Shown: positions 55,693 through 63,611, counted from the stretch's first letter. The stretch is 64,000 bases of DNA from Hyalangium versicolor (GCF_020103695.1 NZ_JAHXBF010000041.1:33374-97373), one strand, 5' to 3'. Notes: generated by a model not told the origin, from the letters alone. Numbers and translations: made by a program.

Positions 55693-55854
55693 ATGAACAC
55701 TCGCACGAAGATCAAGGATCTCACCAGCGGCGACCCGGCATCTCGGCAGGAAGAGCTCAAGGAGGCAGAGCTCGCTCTCGTCACGGGTGGGGCGGGGTGC
55801 TCATGCCCCAACACGTGCGGTCCCTGCGGTCCCGACGACCACCAGGTGCTGTGA
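55693..55854 (+). CDS. Cys-rich RiPP precursor peptide (predicted)
   Basis: A 53-residue peptide. The N-terminal 33 residues are charged and helical, with ELKEAELALVTGG ending in a double-glycine-type cleavage site. The predicted core is AGCSCPNTCGPCGPDDHQVL, containing four Cys, one Thr, one Ser and two Asp. AGGAG lies eight bases before ATG 55693, which is nearly ideal. The next genes encode an ATP-grasp ligase and a PpiC-related maturation protein, so this is the natural substrate. ATP-grasp ligases of this type make ester or amide rings between Ser/Thr/Lys and Asp/Glu, and Thr with the DD pair are candidates. A C-terminal extension upstream in frame is not needed. Confidence 0.8.
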   Translation: MNTRTKIKDLTSGDPASRQEELKEAELALVTGGAGCSCPNTCGPCGPDDHQVL

Positions 55855-55941
55855 GCTCGTCGAGCAGACCGCGATGAGTACCTGGCGGCGGGGCACCGCC
55901 CGAGGCAGCCCTGCCGCCCGGCTTGCGACGAAAGGTTGCGC

Positions 55942-56934
55942 ATGATCATCATTCTCACCGCGCCCCAGGATGTGCACGCCGTGGGCGTCCATGAGCGGCT
56001 CACCCAGAGAGGCCTCGAGCATCTCTGGTTCGACTTCGCCGACTTCCCGTCCCGCGCGACCGTCTCGTTCAAGTCCTCCGTGAACGGACGCCCCTCCTTC
56101 GGCCTTCGCACCCAAGCTCGCGACATCGATCTCGGTCGCGTCTCCGCCGTGTGGTTCCGGCGCCCCTCGCCCCCTCTCCCGCCCGCGCAAACCCCGAATC
56201 CGGATGCCCAGGCCTACGCGAAGCAGGAGTGCGCGAACTTCCTCGACAGCATCTGGGAGGAGCTGCCGTGCCGGTGGATCCCCGCGGCATGGCCGGTGAT
56301 TCGCCGTGCCTCCCGGCAACCCTTGCAGCTCAAGCTCGCCAGCGCGCTCGGGATGGAACTCCCTCCGACCTTGATCACGAACGATCCCGAGGAGTTCCTG
56401 GAGTTCTACGCGAAGCACGAGGGGAACATCGTGAGCAAACTCCCGAGCCCCGCGCTGACAATGACCCTGAAGCACCTCCAGCTCGCCCGCTACACGCAGC
56501 AGGTGACCCGGCGTGACCTGGTCCACGCGGACTCCATCCGGTACGCACCCGTGACTTTTCAGGCGTATGTGCCCAAGCGAATGGAGTTGCGGATCACCGT
56601 CGTGGGTGAGCAGGTCTTCGCGGCGGAGATCCATTCCCAGAAAGCCAATCGCACGAGGATCGACTGGCGGCGCTACGATCTGGGTCACACGCCCCATTAC
56701 CCACACACGCTGCCAGACGGAGTCCGGCGAAGCTGCGTGGAACTCGTACGGCAGTTGGGGCTCAGCTACGGCGCCATCGACATGGTGCTGACGCCCGACG
56801 GGCGCTACGTCTTCCTCGAGATCAATCCCAATGGGCAATTCCTCTGGATCGAGCAGCTCACCGGAATGCCTATCAGTGAGGCGATCTGCGATCTGCTTGC
56901 CTCCGGCCGGGCGCCGGAGCCACCCCCGGCGTGA
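55942..56934 (+). CDS. ATP-grasp ligase of the RiPP (MvdD/SAV_5884-like) type
   Basis: A 330-residue ATP-grasp enzyme. The N-terminal domain begins IIILTAPQDVHAVGVHERL and contains FDFADFP, a pattern of the SAV_5884/MvdD maturases. VSAVWFRRP is the conserved central motif of this group. The ATP-grasp domain holds QLKLASALGMELPPTLITND, ELRITVVGEQVFAAEIHSQ and metal ligands in VFLEINPNGQF. It should activate Asp or Glu side chains of the precursor and join them to hydroxyl or amine groups. ATG 55942 has AAAGG six bases upstream. It lies 87 bases after the precursor, and GC-rich hairpins in between may reduce read-through. Confidence 0.9.
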   Translation: MIIILTAPQDVHAVGVHERLTQRGLEHLWFDFADFPSRATVSFKSSVNGRPSFGLRTQARDIDLGRVSAVWFRRPSPPLPPAQTPNPDAQAYAKQECANFLDSIWEELPCRWIPAAWPVIRRASRQPLQLKLASALGMELPPTLITNDPEEFLEFYAKHEGNIVSKLPSPALTMTLKHLQLARYTQQVTRRDLVHADSIRYAPVTFQAYVPKRMELRITVVGEQVFAAEIHSQKANRTRIDWRRYDLGHTPHYPHTLPDGVRRSCVELVRQLGLSYGAIDMVLTPDGRYVFLEINPNGQFLWIEQLTGMPISEAICDLLASGRAPEPPPA

Positions 56935-56948
56935 TTCAGGAGCAACGA

Positions 56949-58043
56949 ATGAACAGCGACATCAACCAGACGATCCTGGGCGTGCTGGAAGAGATGATCC
57001 GGCTTGCCCGGGAGCCCGCCGCTCCTGGCGAGGGCGAGGCCCGCTTGAAGCGGCGCGTGCAAGAGCACACGGGGCGGAAGGAGCCGCGGGAGGCCGAGCC
57101 ACGGACGCCGGTGAAGCTCGATGTGCTCTGGGATCAGGAGTCAGTCACAGGTGCGGTGCACTATGACGCGCTCCTGCGGGTCCCCGGCTGGGGGAGCGTG
57201 TCGATCGGCTATTGCCCAGAGCACGGGCTGCCGTGGGCGCTGCGCGGCACGTTCCGCTGGAGCGAGGTCGACATGCTCCGCGTCAACCAGCGCCGCATCG
57301 GGGTCGCGGACGTCGTCACCCAGCTCGACTTCCTCTGGGCCGAGCCCTGGCTCGCGAGGCAACTGGTGGACTCCGTCCTGATCACGGACGCAATCGAGGA
57401 GGAGCCGGACGCATTCACCGCTTCGGATGAGGAACTACAAGCGGCGATGGATGCGTTTCGCAGGCGGCGGGGCCTCCTGAGCGAAGTGGCGATGATGCAG
57501 TGGATCGAGCAGCAGGGCCTGACGCAGCGGAATCTGGAGACCCGCCTGGAAGGCTTCGTGAAGATCCGGAAGCTGCGGCAACGCGTGGTCGCTGGCCGAG
57601 AGGAAGCGTACTTCGCGAGCCACAAGAGCGAGTTCGAGGTGGCGGTGATCGCGCGGATCGTTCTCGGAACCCCCGAGCGCGCACGCTCCCTATACGAGCG
57701 GTTGCTTGGGGGTAAGGTGGACCTGCTCCAGGCTGCCATGGAGGCGCTCCGGGAGCAGACGCCGAGTCCTCACCGCTGGGAGAGCCCGCCCCCCCTGCTG
57801 GAGCGGGTGCGCCGGTCAGCGCTGCCTTCGGAGCAGGCGGGAGTGGTTTTCGCGGCAACGCCTGGAACGGTGCTGGAGCCTCTTGAGACGAAGGCGGGCT
57901 ACGAGCTCCAGCAGGTCCTCGCGATTGAGCCGGCGGTGTTTGACTCCGCCACCCGCGCCGCGATCGGCGAGCACCTGTTCCAGGAGTGGCTCGCGGAGCG
58001 GCGCGCCGCGGCCGACGTGGAGTGGCTCTGGGGCCATTCCTGA
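56949..58043 (+). CDS. PpiC-related peptide maturation system protein
   Basis: A 364-residue protein of the group known as putative peptide maturation system protein (TIGR04500 type), 14 bases after the ATP-grasp gene. The N-terminal 130 residues are specific to the group (YDALLRVPGWGSVSIGYCPEHGLPWALRG). The central part (about 160-240) resembles SurA/PpiC N-terminal helices (DEELQAAMDAFRRRRGLLSE, MQWIEQQGLTQRNLETRLEGFVK). The last 100 residues resemble a parvulin-like domain (GVVFAATPGTVLEPLETKAGYELQQVL). It lacks a signal peptide. It may hold the precursor for modification. AGGAG precedes the ATG. Confidence 0.88.
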   Translation: MNSDINQTILGVLEEMIRLAREPAAPGEGEARLKRRVQEHTGRKEPREAEPRTPVKLDVLWDQESVTGAVHYDALLRVPGWGSVSIGYCPEHGLPWALRGTFRWSEVDMLRVNQRRIGVADVVTQLDFLWAEPWLARQLVDSVLITDAIEEEPDAFTASDEELQAAMDAFRRRRGLLSEVAMMQWIEQQGLTQRNLETRLEGFVKIRKLRQRVVAGREEAYFASHKSEFEVAVIARIVLGTPERARSLYERLLGGKVDLLQAAMEALREQTPSPHRWESPPPLLERVRRSALPSEQAGVVFAATPGTVLEPLETKAGYELQQVLAIEPAVFDSATRAAIGEHLFQEWLAERRAAADVEWLWGHS

Positions 58044-58134
58044 CAGCCCCCCTTCTCCCACTCGAGGCGACACGACTTGGAGGAGTCGAGGAGAGGCGCA
58101 TAAGTACGTATGCGCCTCTAGATTCCAGTCCTGA

Positions 58135-58321
58135 CGCTGCTCAGATAGGGGGCTCGCCGCCCAAGCCCATCCCCGGGGTTGTGCGGCCCGGCCCTGGCGA
58201 ACCTTCCCTGCAGGAGCTTCCGGGCCCCATGCCCAGCTTCGGACCCTTCGAGACCTACTCGGACGCGCTCACCGCACATACTTGCAAGATGCAGGCGTTC
58301 CAGACGCGGGTGGGTCTCTGA
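58135..58321 (+). pseudogene. fragment of a myxobacterial conserved gene (uncertain)
   Basis: One frame reads PPKPIPGVVRPGPGEPSLQE then LPGPMPSFGPFETYSDALTA and stops soon after. I recall proteins with MPSFGPFxTYSDALxAAC in myxobacteria, which would continue for about 60 more residues. Here the match stops at TA and the following residues differ. There is no clear start codon. It may be the truncated 5' part of such a gene. The rest of the 465-base gap to the next gene shows no other coding signal. Confidence 0.4.
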
Positions 58322-58508
58322 CAGACGGAGGGGTGCTTGGACCGGACGGCGAACCGGTAGGTGCCTCTCGGGACGAGGGAACTGGTTCCAGTGTCAATCC
58401 CAAATCCCTATGATGAGCAGGCGAAGGAACAGGTGGCAGCCCCCTGCGCTAGCTCGCCAAGGACGAGTCACGCAACCACCTGCTCATCTCCCAACGAGGA
58501 GAGAATGC

Positions 58509-59633
58509 ATGCGTTGCAATCCGGTGGCTTTGGCCCTGGCGGGATGCTGTCTGGTGGCGTGCGGCGGCGTGGCGCGCGAGGACTTCGATGAACGGCTCGC
58601 GGAGGCGTTGTGCGAGAAGTACACCAGCTGTGGAGTCTCCTACGAAGAGGATTCCTGTGAGCAGCGCCTGCTCTCGGAACTCATCGCCCGGGTGGGATTG
58701 AACGCGCGGCAGGGCGAACCCTGCGCGAGCCGGATGCGCTACGACGAGAGCGCTGCCGAGAAGTGCCTGGACAAGATTCGGGACACCTCGTGCAGCCAGG
58801 ATCCGCTGTCCCCGCGCATGCTCGAGCGGGGCCTGGGCACGTCCGAGGAGTGCCGGTTCTTCTTCGGCACCACCGCGGATGGTGAAGTCTGCCAGTCGTC
58901 GGGAGAATGTGGCGCCCAGTCGGCCTGCACCTCCGACGTACTCGATCCCTCCCCCAGCACGTGCCAGCCCTTGAGCGGTGAAGGGCCCAATGACTCGCCT
59001 CGCCACTGCGCCGAGGGACTTCTCCCCATCGAAGGAAGTTGCCACAAGCCTCTGGAGCAGGACCAACCCTGTGCTCACTACCGTTATGAGGTCTGCGCGC
59101 AGGACCTCTACTGCGCACAGGACACCGGCGTCTGCCAGCAGCCCGCATCCAAGGGCGCGCCCTGCGACGAAGAGAACCGCCGCTGTGCCTGGAACCTCCT
59201 CTGCGTCAACGGCACCTGCAAGGCTCCGGGCCGCAAGGGGGAGGCGTGCACCCCTCCGTCCCCCACCGCCTCCGGAGCCCCATGCCAGAGCGAACTCTTC
59301 TGTGATGCCGCACCCAGCGAGCCCGGCCGGTGCCGTGAGCTGCTCGCCGAAGACGCGGGCTGCCGCGACTCCACGGAGTGCCGCCAGGGGCTCTACTGCG
59401 AGAGCTCGTCTCCGGACAGTTCAGGAGGCACGTGCAAGCGGTACGCGGGGAAAGGAGAAGACTGCTCCCATCGTGCCTGCGATCCCCTCCTCTATTGCTC
59501 CGAGTCCTCGGGCACCTGCAAGCCGCAAGGCCATCCCGGCGAGTCCTGCGTGGCCGAGCCCCGAGCATGTCTCTTCGAACTCACGTGCACGCAAGGCCTC
59601 TGCGGAGGACCGGATTCCGCGACCTGCCCGTAG
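58509..59633 (+). CDS. Cys-rich lipoprotein of unknown function
   Basis: A 374-residue exported protein with a lipobox ending LVACGG (lipid Cys near residue 18). About 36 cysteines are spread in repeated EGF/Dickkopf-like units, such as GEVCQSSGECGAQSACTSD, KGAPCDEENRRCAWNLLCVNGTC and DAGCRDSTECRQGLYCESS. This is a standard myxobacterial architecture, probably a disulfide-rich surface protein. No enzyme domain is seen. The ATG at 58509 directly follows a GAGGAG site. It converges on the 137-residue gene with eight bases between. Confidence 0.83.
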   Translation: MRCNPVALALAGCCLVACGGVAREDFDERLAEALCEKYTSCGVSYEEDSCEQRLLSELIARVGLNARQGEPCASRMRYDESAAEKCLDKIRDTSCSQDPLSPRMLERGLGTSEECRFFFGTTADGEVCQSSGECGAQSACTSDVLDPSPSTCQPLSGEGPNDSPRHCAEGLLPIEGSCHKPLEQDQPCAHYRYEVCAQDLYCAQDTGVCQQPASKGAPCDEENRRCAWNLLCVNGTCKAPGRKGEACTPPSPTASGAPCQSELFCDAAPSEPGRCRELLAEDAGCRDSTECRQGLYCESSSPDSSGGTCKRYAGKGEDCSHRACDPLLYCSESSGTCKPQGHPGESCVAEPRACLFELTCTQGLCGGPDSATCP

Positions 59634-59641
59634 ACCACTCT

Positions 59642-60055
59642 TCAATCGGTGCGACGAGCGCGCGTCCAGCCATCCCAGTAGCGCTGATTGGCAGACACGA
59701 GCTCGTCGTAAGTGACGTTCTCGCCCGTATCGAGTGAGACCGCCATGTCGTCATACTCCACCCGAAGTGTTCCCCGGGCACAGTCCAGTTCGACGCCACG
59801 TTCGACCGGTTCAGCGTAGAGCAGCTCCGGAGCGGCTTCGACTGCGTGCTCGAGGCTGGACCGTGGAGGTGAGCCGTATTCGGCATACTCCAGGCGGGGG
59901 TTGCCGGAGAGGCGGACGACGAACGCATTTCCCGCTCCCGGGAGCATCTCCCGGAGGTAGGGAATCTCGATGGTGAGCACCATCGAGGCGGGCCCTTCGA
60001 CTCGGGCCCCCGTCAACACCCCATCATGGAACACGCCCCAGATATCAGGGTTCAT
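59642..60055 (-). CDS. unknown protein, possible immunity-type
   Basis: A 137-residue soluble protein, beta-rich (MVLTIEIPYLREML, FVVRLSGNPRLEYAEYG, TLRVEYDDMAVSLDT) with a final YWDGWTRARR. I recognise no named domain. It lies 37 bases downstream of the glycine-rich microprotein gene, same strand, and AGGAG is four bases before the ATG. Its size, fold outline and place near toxin-type genes fit an immunity protein, but that is only context. Confidence 0.6.
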   Translation of the reverse strand: MNPDIWGVFHDGVLTGARVEGPASMVLTIEIPYLREMLPGAGNAFVVRLSGNPRLEYAEYGSPPRSSLEHAVEAAPELLYAEPVERGVELDCARGTLRVEYDDMAVSLDTGENVTYDELVSANQRYWDGWTRARRTD

Positions 60056-60092
60056 GACGCTCCTGGCATGTCCCCCTCTCTGGATGGACCTG

Positions 60093-60278
60093 TCACTTCT
60101 TGGGAGGGTTGTTTCCTCGGCCACCGCCCGATGGCTGACCGGTGGTGCTCGGGCCGTTGGGGGGCCTGGGAGCACCGCCACCTCCGCCCTTGCTTCCACC
60201 GCCCCCACCACTCTTGCCGCCGCTGCCGCCGCCGCCGCCACCCCCGCCCTTGCCACCGCCACTGCTGCCTTTGCCCAT
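60093..60278 (-). CDS. glycine-rich microprotein
   Basis: A 61-residue protein that is about half Gly, with Lys and Ser in runs such as GGGSGGKSGGGGGSKGG and a Pro-rich end. AAGGAGG lies five bases before the ATG, an almost perfect ribosome site, which makes the short gene believable. It probably forms a unit with the 137-residue gene downstream. Low-complexity Gly proteins occur as linkers, DNA-binding tails or secreted structural peptides, and no role can be chosen. Confidence 0.6.
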   Translation of the reverse strand: MGKGSSGGGKGGGGGGGGSGGKSGGGGGSKGGGGGAPRPPNGPSTTGQPSGGGRGNNPPKK

Positions 60279-60519
60279 GGCTGCCTCCTTGGGTTGGTTG
60301 CTGCTGAGTCAGCCTGAAGGAGCTCCTCGAGATAAACAAGGCGCTCCGAGTGCCGGCACCACTGCCAAGCCTACCGAGTGTATGAAGTCAGACGGCAACA
60401 CCTCGTCCGAGTGGCAGCGGATTCAAATCCCGCCATCTTGTTCCGAGGCCGGTGCTATGTGCCAGCCCTACCGCAGAAAGGCTCCTCCACCTCGCAGCCG
60501 CCCATCAAGCCATGAAGCT

Positions 60520-60547
60520 GCGGGTTCGATTCCCGCCGCCTCGCCCA
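60520..60547 (+). pseudogene. tRNA 3'-end fragment (T arm, acceptor strand, CCA)
   Basis: GCGGG-TTCGATT-CCCGC forms a perfect T arm. CGCCTCG (acceptor strand), a discriminator C and an encoded CCA follow at once. The matching 5' strand CGAGGCG is not found at normal distance, so only the 3' end is present. Some 130 bases upstream, near 60400-60435, TCCGAGTGG (tRNA-Leu/Ser D-arm-like) and TTCAAAT with GCGG and CCGC arms hint at another damaged tRNA. This is the kind of scar left by integration into tRNA genes. Confidence 0.55.
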
Positions 60548-60567
60548 CCGGGCCTCGAAACGGATGG

Positions 60568-60918
60568 CTACTCAGGATCCAAGGCCCAGGTGCCTTCCTC
60601 CCAGCGTTTCAACGTCATCGTCGCCCCGATTGCGGCGATTCCTCCCTCTTTCACCACTGCTTCCAAGACTGCTTTAGCTTCCGCAGTCCGGTAACGGAGA
60701 AGAAACGCCGCTGCCATGGCTCGGACATCCGTGCGGGGGTGCTTCAGCAGCACGGCCAGCGCATCCCTCCCAGCATCCCCGTGAGTCCGAAGTTCTTGAA
60801 GCGCAGCTGCATACTTCCTGGCGTGCTTGTTCCCCTCCCTGGCATCTGCTCGACGGATGGCATCCGTCTGCGCGGCCACATTCTCGGCGAATTGTTCGAC
60901 AAGTTCCTCCACCCGCAT
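60568..60918 (-). CDS. DUF2019-type HEAT-like protein
   Basis: A 116-residue soluble protein with the DUF2019 pattern: VEELVEQFAENVAAQTDAIRRADAREGNKHARKYAA, then GRDALAVLLKHPRTDVRAMAAAFLLRYRTAEAKAVLEAV. These are two or three short HEAT-like helices. DUF2019 proteins are often found next to toxin genes and are thought by some to be immunity-like. Here it is divergent from the PAAR-like toxin with 160 bases between. I use ATG 60918, where the first helix begins. Confidence 0.82.
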   Translation of the reverse strand: MRVEELVEQFAENVAAQTDAIRRADAREGNKHARKYAAALQELRTHGDAGRDALAVLLKHPRTDVRAMAAAFLLRYRTAEAKAVLEAVVKEGGIAAIGATMTLKRWEEGTWALDPE

Positions 60919-61078
60919 CACCAGACCCCCTTCTGGACGTTCTCGATCGGTAACCCCAGATAGAGGCGATGCGGCCTGCCTCCACCTTGACGCGGACACC
61001 GCACATTGCCTTACAGCGATTACAGGCACGAAAGTGGGTTTGTATTCCGGTCGTTGGAGGAGCCATGCTGGGGTACCC

Positions 61079-62176
61079 ATGAGCAAAGTCTATGTGAATG
61101 GCCGGACTGCCGTGCACAAGGGCGACAATCAGGTCAACACGGGAGCAGTTCCGGACGTATGCAAGACGCCCTCTCCTGGAGGCCCCGTACCCATTCCCTA
61201 TGTGAATGTGGCGCGAGACAGTGACCTCTCCAACGGAAGCAAGTCGGTAAGTATCGAGGGCAATCCTGTTGCCCTCGCAAACTCGAATCTCAGCACAAGC
61301 AGCGGCGACGAACCAGGGACGGCGGGTGGTGGCCTCATCTCCTCGAAGACGAAAGGGAAGATGACCTGGGGCAGCTATAGCATCGACGTCAAGCTAGAAG
61401 GGAAAGGGGTAGCCCGGTTCCTGGATGTCACCCAGCACAATGGGAATACCTTCAACACAGCCTTCACTCAACAGGGCGGCACAGGATTGGCCTATGGTGA
61501 CGACCCAATCGAGGGAAGGACCAGGTGCCCTATATGCAAGAAGCCCAAACCGAGCCATCGCATCCTGGAGACACAGCTCGTTCAAGGTACAGCCCGAGAC
61601 CTGCTGCGGGCGCTCATGACCGTCTCGAAGGAGAAGGGGCTCGGATATACTCTCAAGTTCGATGAAGATGGATTGCCTCGCAACGGGTACATGATTGGAG
61701 TCCTCACCTGCAAAGGAGGGCAGAAGATCTACGCGGCCATGTCCGGCAGGGCTCCCTACGTGGACGGGTTCAAGGACGCCGTGAGCTTGCTGCAGGCCAA
61801 AGACAGCAGATGGACGCTCTGCCACCCACTCGGGCCAACAAGCGTCATCCAAAATCCCCGAGGTGACAAGGTCCCTATTTCCCAGATGCCAATGGTCCCA
61901 GGTGGCAAGCCGGCAGGCACCTGTGCAGCCCCGCAACTCCTCCAAAAAGCACAGGCGGATGGGCACATTCCCGGCGCCATGTCCGAGATCTGGTACCGCC
62001 CGCGAGTTCTCAAGCGCCACACTCAAGGGCAGCAGTTCGTCAAGGTGACCTTCTTCAAGAATGGCAAGCAGATGACCTCGGCATTTGCTCATGGAGAGAG
62101 TGTTCCCTCATGCAAGACGTGCCAGGTGCATCTGACGCAGATGCTATGCGACGTAAATGAGAGAACGTGCCCGTGA
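61079..62176 (+). CDS. PAAR-like (DUF4150) protein with C-terminal deaminase-like toxin domain
   Basis: A 365-residue predicted effector. Residues 1-110 are a DUF4150 PAAR-like tip domain (VYVNGRTAVHKGDNQVNTGAVPDVCKTPSPGGPVPIPYVN), which caps type VI-type secretion spikes. A small CPICKKPKPSH segment follows. The C-terminal 180 residues contain GTCAAPQLLQKA with Cys282 and SCKTCQVHLTQMLC with Cys345 and Cys348, the spacing of the CxE...CxxC zinc site in nucleic-acid-deaminase-type toxins. The residue at the catalytic Glu position is Ala. Start 61079 lacks a close Shine-Dalgarno. The downstream SMI1/KNR4 gene supports a toxin role. Confidence 0.78.
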   Translation: MSKVYVNGRTAVHKGDNQVNTGAVPDVCKTPSPGGPVPIPYVNVARDSDLSNGSKSVSIEGNPVALANSNLSTSSGDEPGTAGGGLISSKTKGKMTWGSYSIDVKLEGKGVARFLDVTQHNGNTFNTAFTQQGGTGLAYGDDPIEGRTRCPICKKPKPSHRILETQLVQGTARDLLRALMTVSKEKGLGYTLKFDEDGLPRNGYMIGVLTCKGGQKIYAAMSGRAPYVDGFKDAVSLLQAKDSRWTLCHPLGPTSVIQNPRGDKVPISQMPMVPGGKPAGTCAAPQLLQKAQADGHIPGAMSEIWYRPRVLKRHTQGQQFVKVTFFKNGKQMTSAFAHGESVPSCKTCQVHLTQMLCDVNERTCP

Positions 62177-62231
62177 CGCCACTTGGAATGAAGAAACAAC
62201 TGCGATACCTCGACTCCACAATGGGTGAGAG

Positions 62232-62975
62232 ATGATGAAGGGACTCATCGAGTTCATCAGTCGGTACGACGCGGGATATGCCGACAGGATTCGCGGGGCG
62301 AGCTCCGAAGAGGTGTCCGAGCTCGAGCGCTTGGTGGGTCGTAGGCTCCCTGGCAGATATCAGGAGTTTCTACGGCACATGGGACACAGCATGGGAGATT
62401 TCTTCGTCCCTGAGACAAGCTTCCTCATCGACCGGATCCTGCGCTTCTATCGGAGCAAAGCCCGTGACAGGATTCCACAGCGGTACATCTTCATTGCTGC
62501 GCACGAGGAAGACCCTTACAGCAGCTACTACTATGATTGTGGTTCATCCGCGGAGGCGGACGACTACAAGATCATCCGGGCGGAGATTGGGGAGGATTTC
62601 GCGAACGCCAACATGCTCTCGGTAGCCTTTCCCTCACTCCAGGACATGTTGTTCCTATTCGCCTTCCAAGTGAAGAGAATGTCCTTGCTGCCTCATCGAG
62701 CTTTCTTGCAGACCTCCTGGGCAACCGCGGAGCACGAACCGGGAGAAGCGGGGACACTGACTCTGGAAGAACTCGAGAGGATCATGCCCCAGCTCGGCTT
62801 CCAGAGGCTTCCCTACACCAGTGTCATGAATCCACTGTTCGATCGGGCTGACGCAGCTTTCTACGCGCATCGCACCTCCGACACGGGCAGCCTGAGTGCA
62901 GAGTTAGCGGCCTCACATGAGAAAGAGCACAGCCGACTCCTGGAAATCATCAAGGACAATACGTTGCTGACCTGA
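62232..62975 (+). CDS. SMI1/KNR4 (SUKH) family protein, probable immunity protein
   Basis: A 247-residue soluble protein. The SUKH hallmark is seen as ASSEEVSELERLVGRRLPGRYQEFLRHMGHSMGDF, followed by YIFIAAHEEDPYSSYYYDC and PSLQDMLFLFAF. SUKH proteins are the commonest immunity proteins for nuclease and deaminase toxins. The gene lies 55 bases after the PAAR-like effector on the same strand, the expected toxin-then-immunity order. Its C-terminal 90 residues are an extra helical region not needed for the fold. The ATG at 62232 is chosen, and 62235 is equally possible. Confidence 0.87.
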   Translation: MMKGLIEFISRYDAGYADRIRGASSEEVSELERLVGRRLPGRYQEFLRHMGHSMGDFFVPETSFLIDRILRFYRSKARDRIPQRYIFIAAHEEDPYSSYYYDCGSSAEADDYKIIRAEIGEDFANANMLSVAFPSLQDMLFLFAFQVKRMSLLPHRAFLQTSWATAEHEPGEAGTLTLEELERIMPQLGFQRLPYTSVMNPLFDRADAAFYAHRTSDTGSLSAELAASHEKEHSRLLEIIKDNTLLT

Positions 62976-63046
62976 CAGGGGCCGTCTTGTGGCTGGACGC
63001 CAGCGGCATATCGAAACAGTACAATAGAGAGGAGAGGGAACGCGTT

Positions 63047-63328
63047 ATGAAGAACCTGCGAACGGAGTTCATCCTTTTGGCGTTGTCTATGTCCCTTGTG
63101 GCATGCGGCGTGGGCCAAGAAGAACAAAGCCCCGACGACGCCCCCCTTGAAGAACGCGTCGAGGTGCAAACGCAGGCTGCTATGTGCACACCTGGACAGC
63201 CGTCGAATTTCTGCGTCAACGTGGAAGGACACGCCTGTGCGGCCACCGCCTCACGCCGGTGCTACGATCCTACTTATTGCGAGTGGATGGTGTGCCGATG
63301 CATTAGTGGCATCTGGACTTGTCAGTAA
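63047..63328 (+). CDS. small Cys-rich lipoprotein
   Basis: A 93-residue exported protein. The lipobox is SLVACG near residue 20. A Glu/Asp-rich linker follows and then nine cysteines in the last 50 residues (MCTPGQPSNFCVNVEGHACA, RRCYDPTYCEWMVCRCISG). It is probably a disulfide-rich surface protein of unknown function. A purine-rich GGAGAGGGAA tract serves as ribosome site. The 280 bases after it hold nothing I can support before the insertion sequence. Confidence 0.75.
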   Translation: MKNLRTEFILLALSMSLVACGVGQEEQSPDDAPLEERVEVQTQAAMCTPGQPSNFCVNVEGHACAATASRRCYDPTYCEWMVCRCISGIWTCQ

Positions 63329-63611
63329 AGCCTCGCGACTTCCACGCCACTAGTCCCGCCTGTCTCGACACGGAAACCAGTATCTCCGCGAGTTCCTCAT
63401 GAACTGGATGGGAGGGGGCTAATCCTGAAGCCCTGCGGGCCAAGCTTCCTGATACGACCTTCGTCAGCACGTATGTCGCAGGAGTCTGTGGAACCACATA
63501 GGACGGGACGACACGGAATGCGGAGGCATAACAACTCCTAAGAGCGCCTAACAAAAGTAAGGTTTGAAAGGGAGGGTAGCCGGAGAACCTGGCCATGAGC
63601 ACCTGAGCCTC

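Noticed and set aside
60142..60963. 273-codon plus-strand frame beginning with polyproline
   Set aside because: Its start is the antisense of the glycine-rich gene, which has a strong ribosome site, and its end is antisense to the DUF2019 gene.
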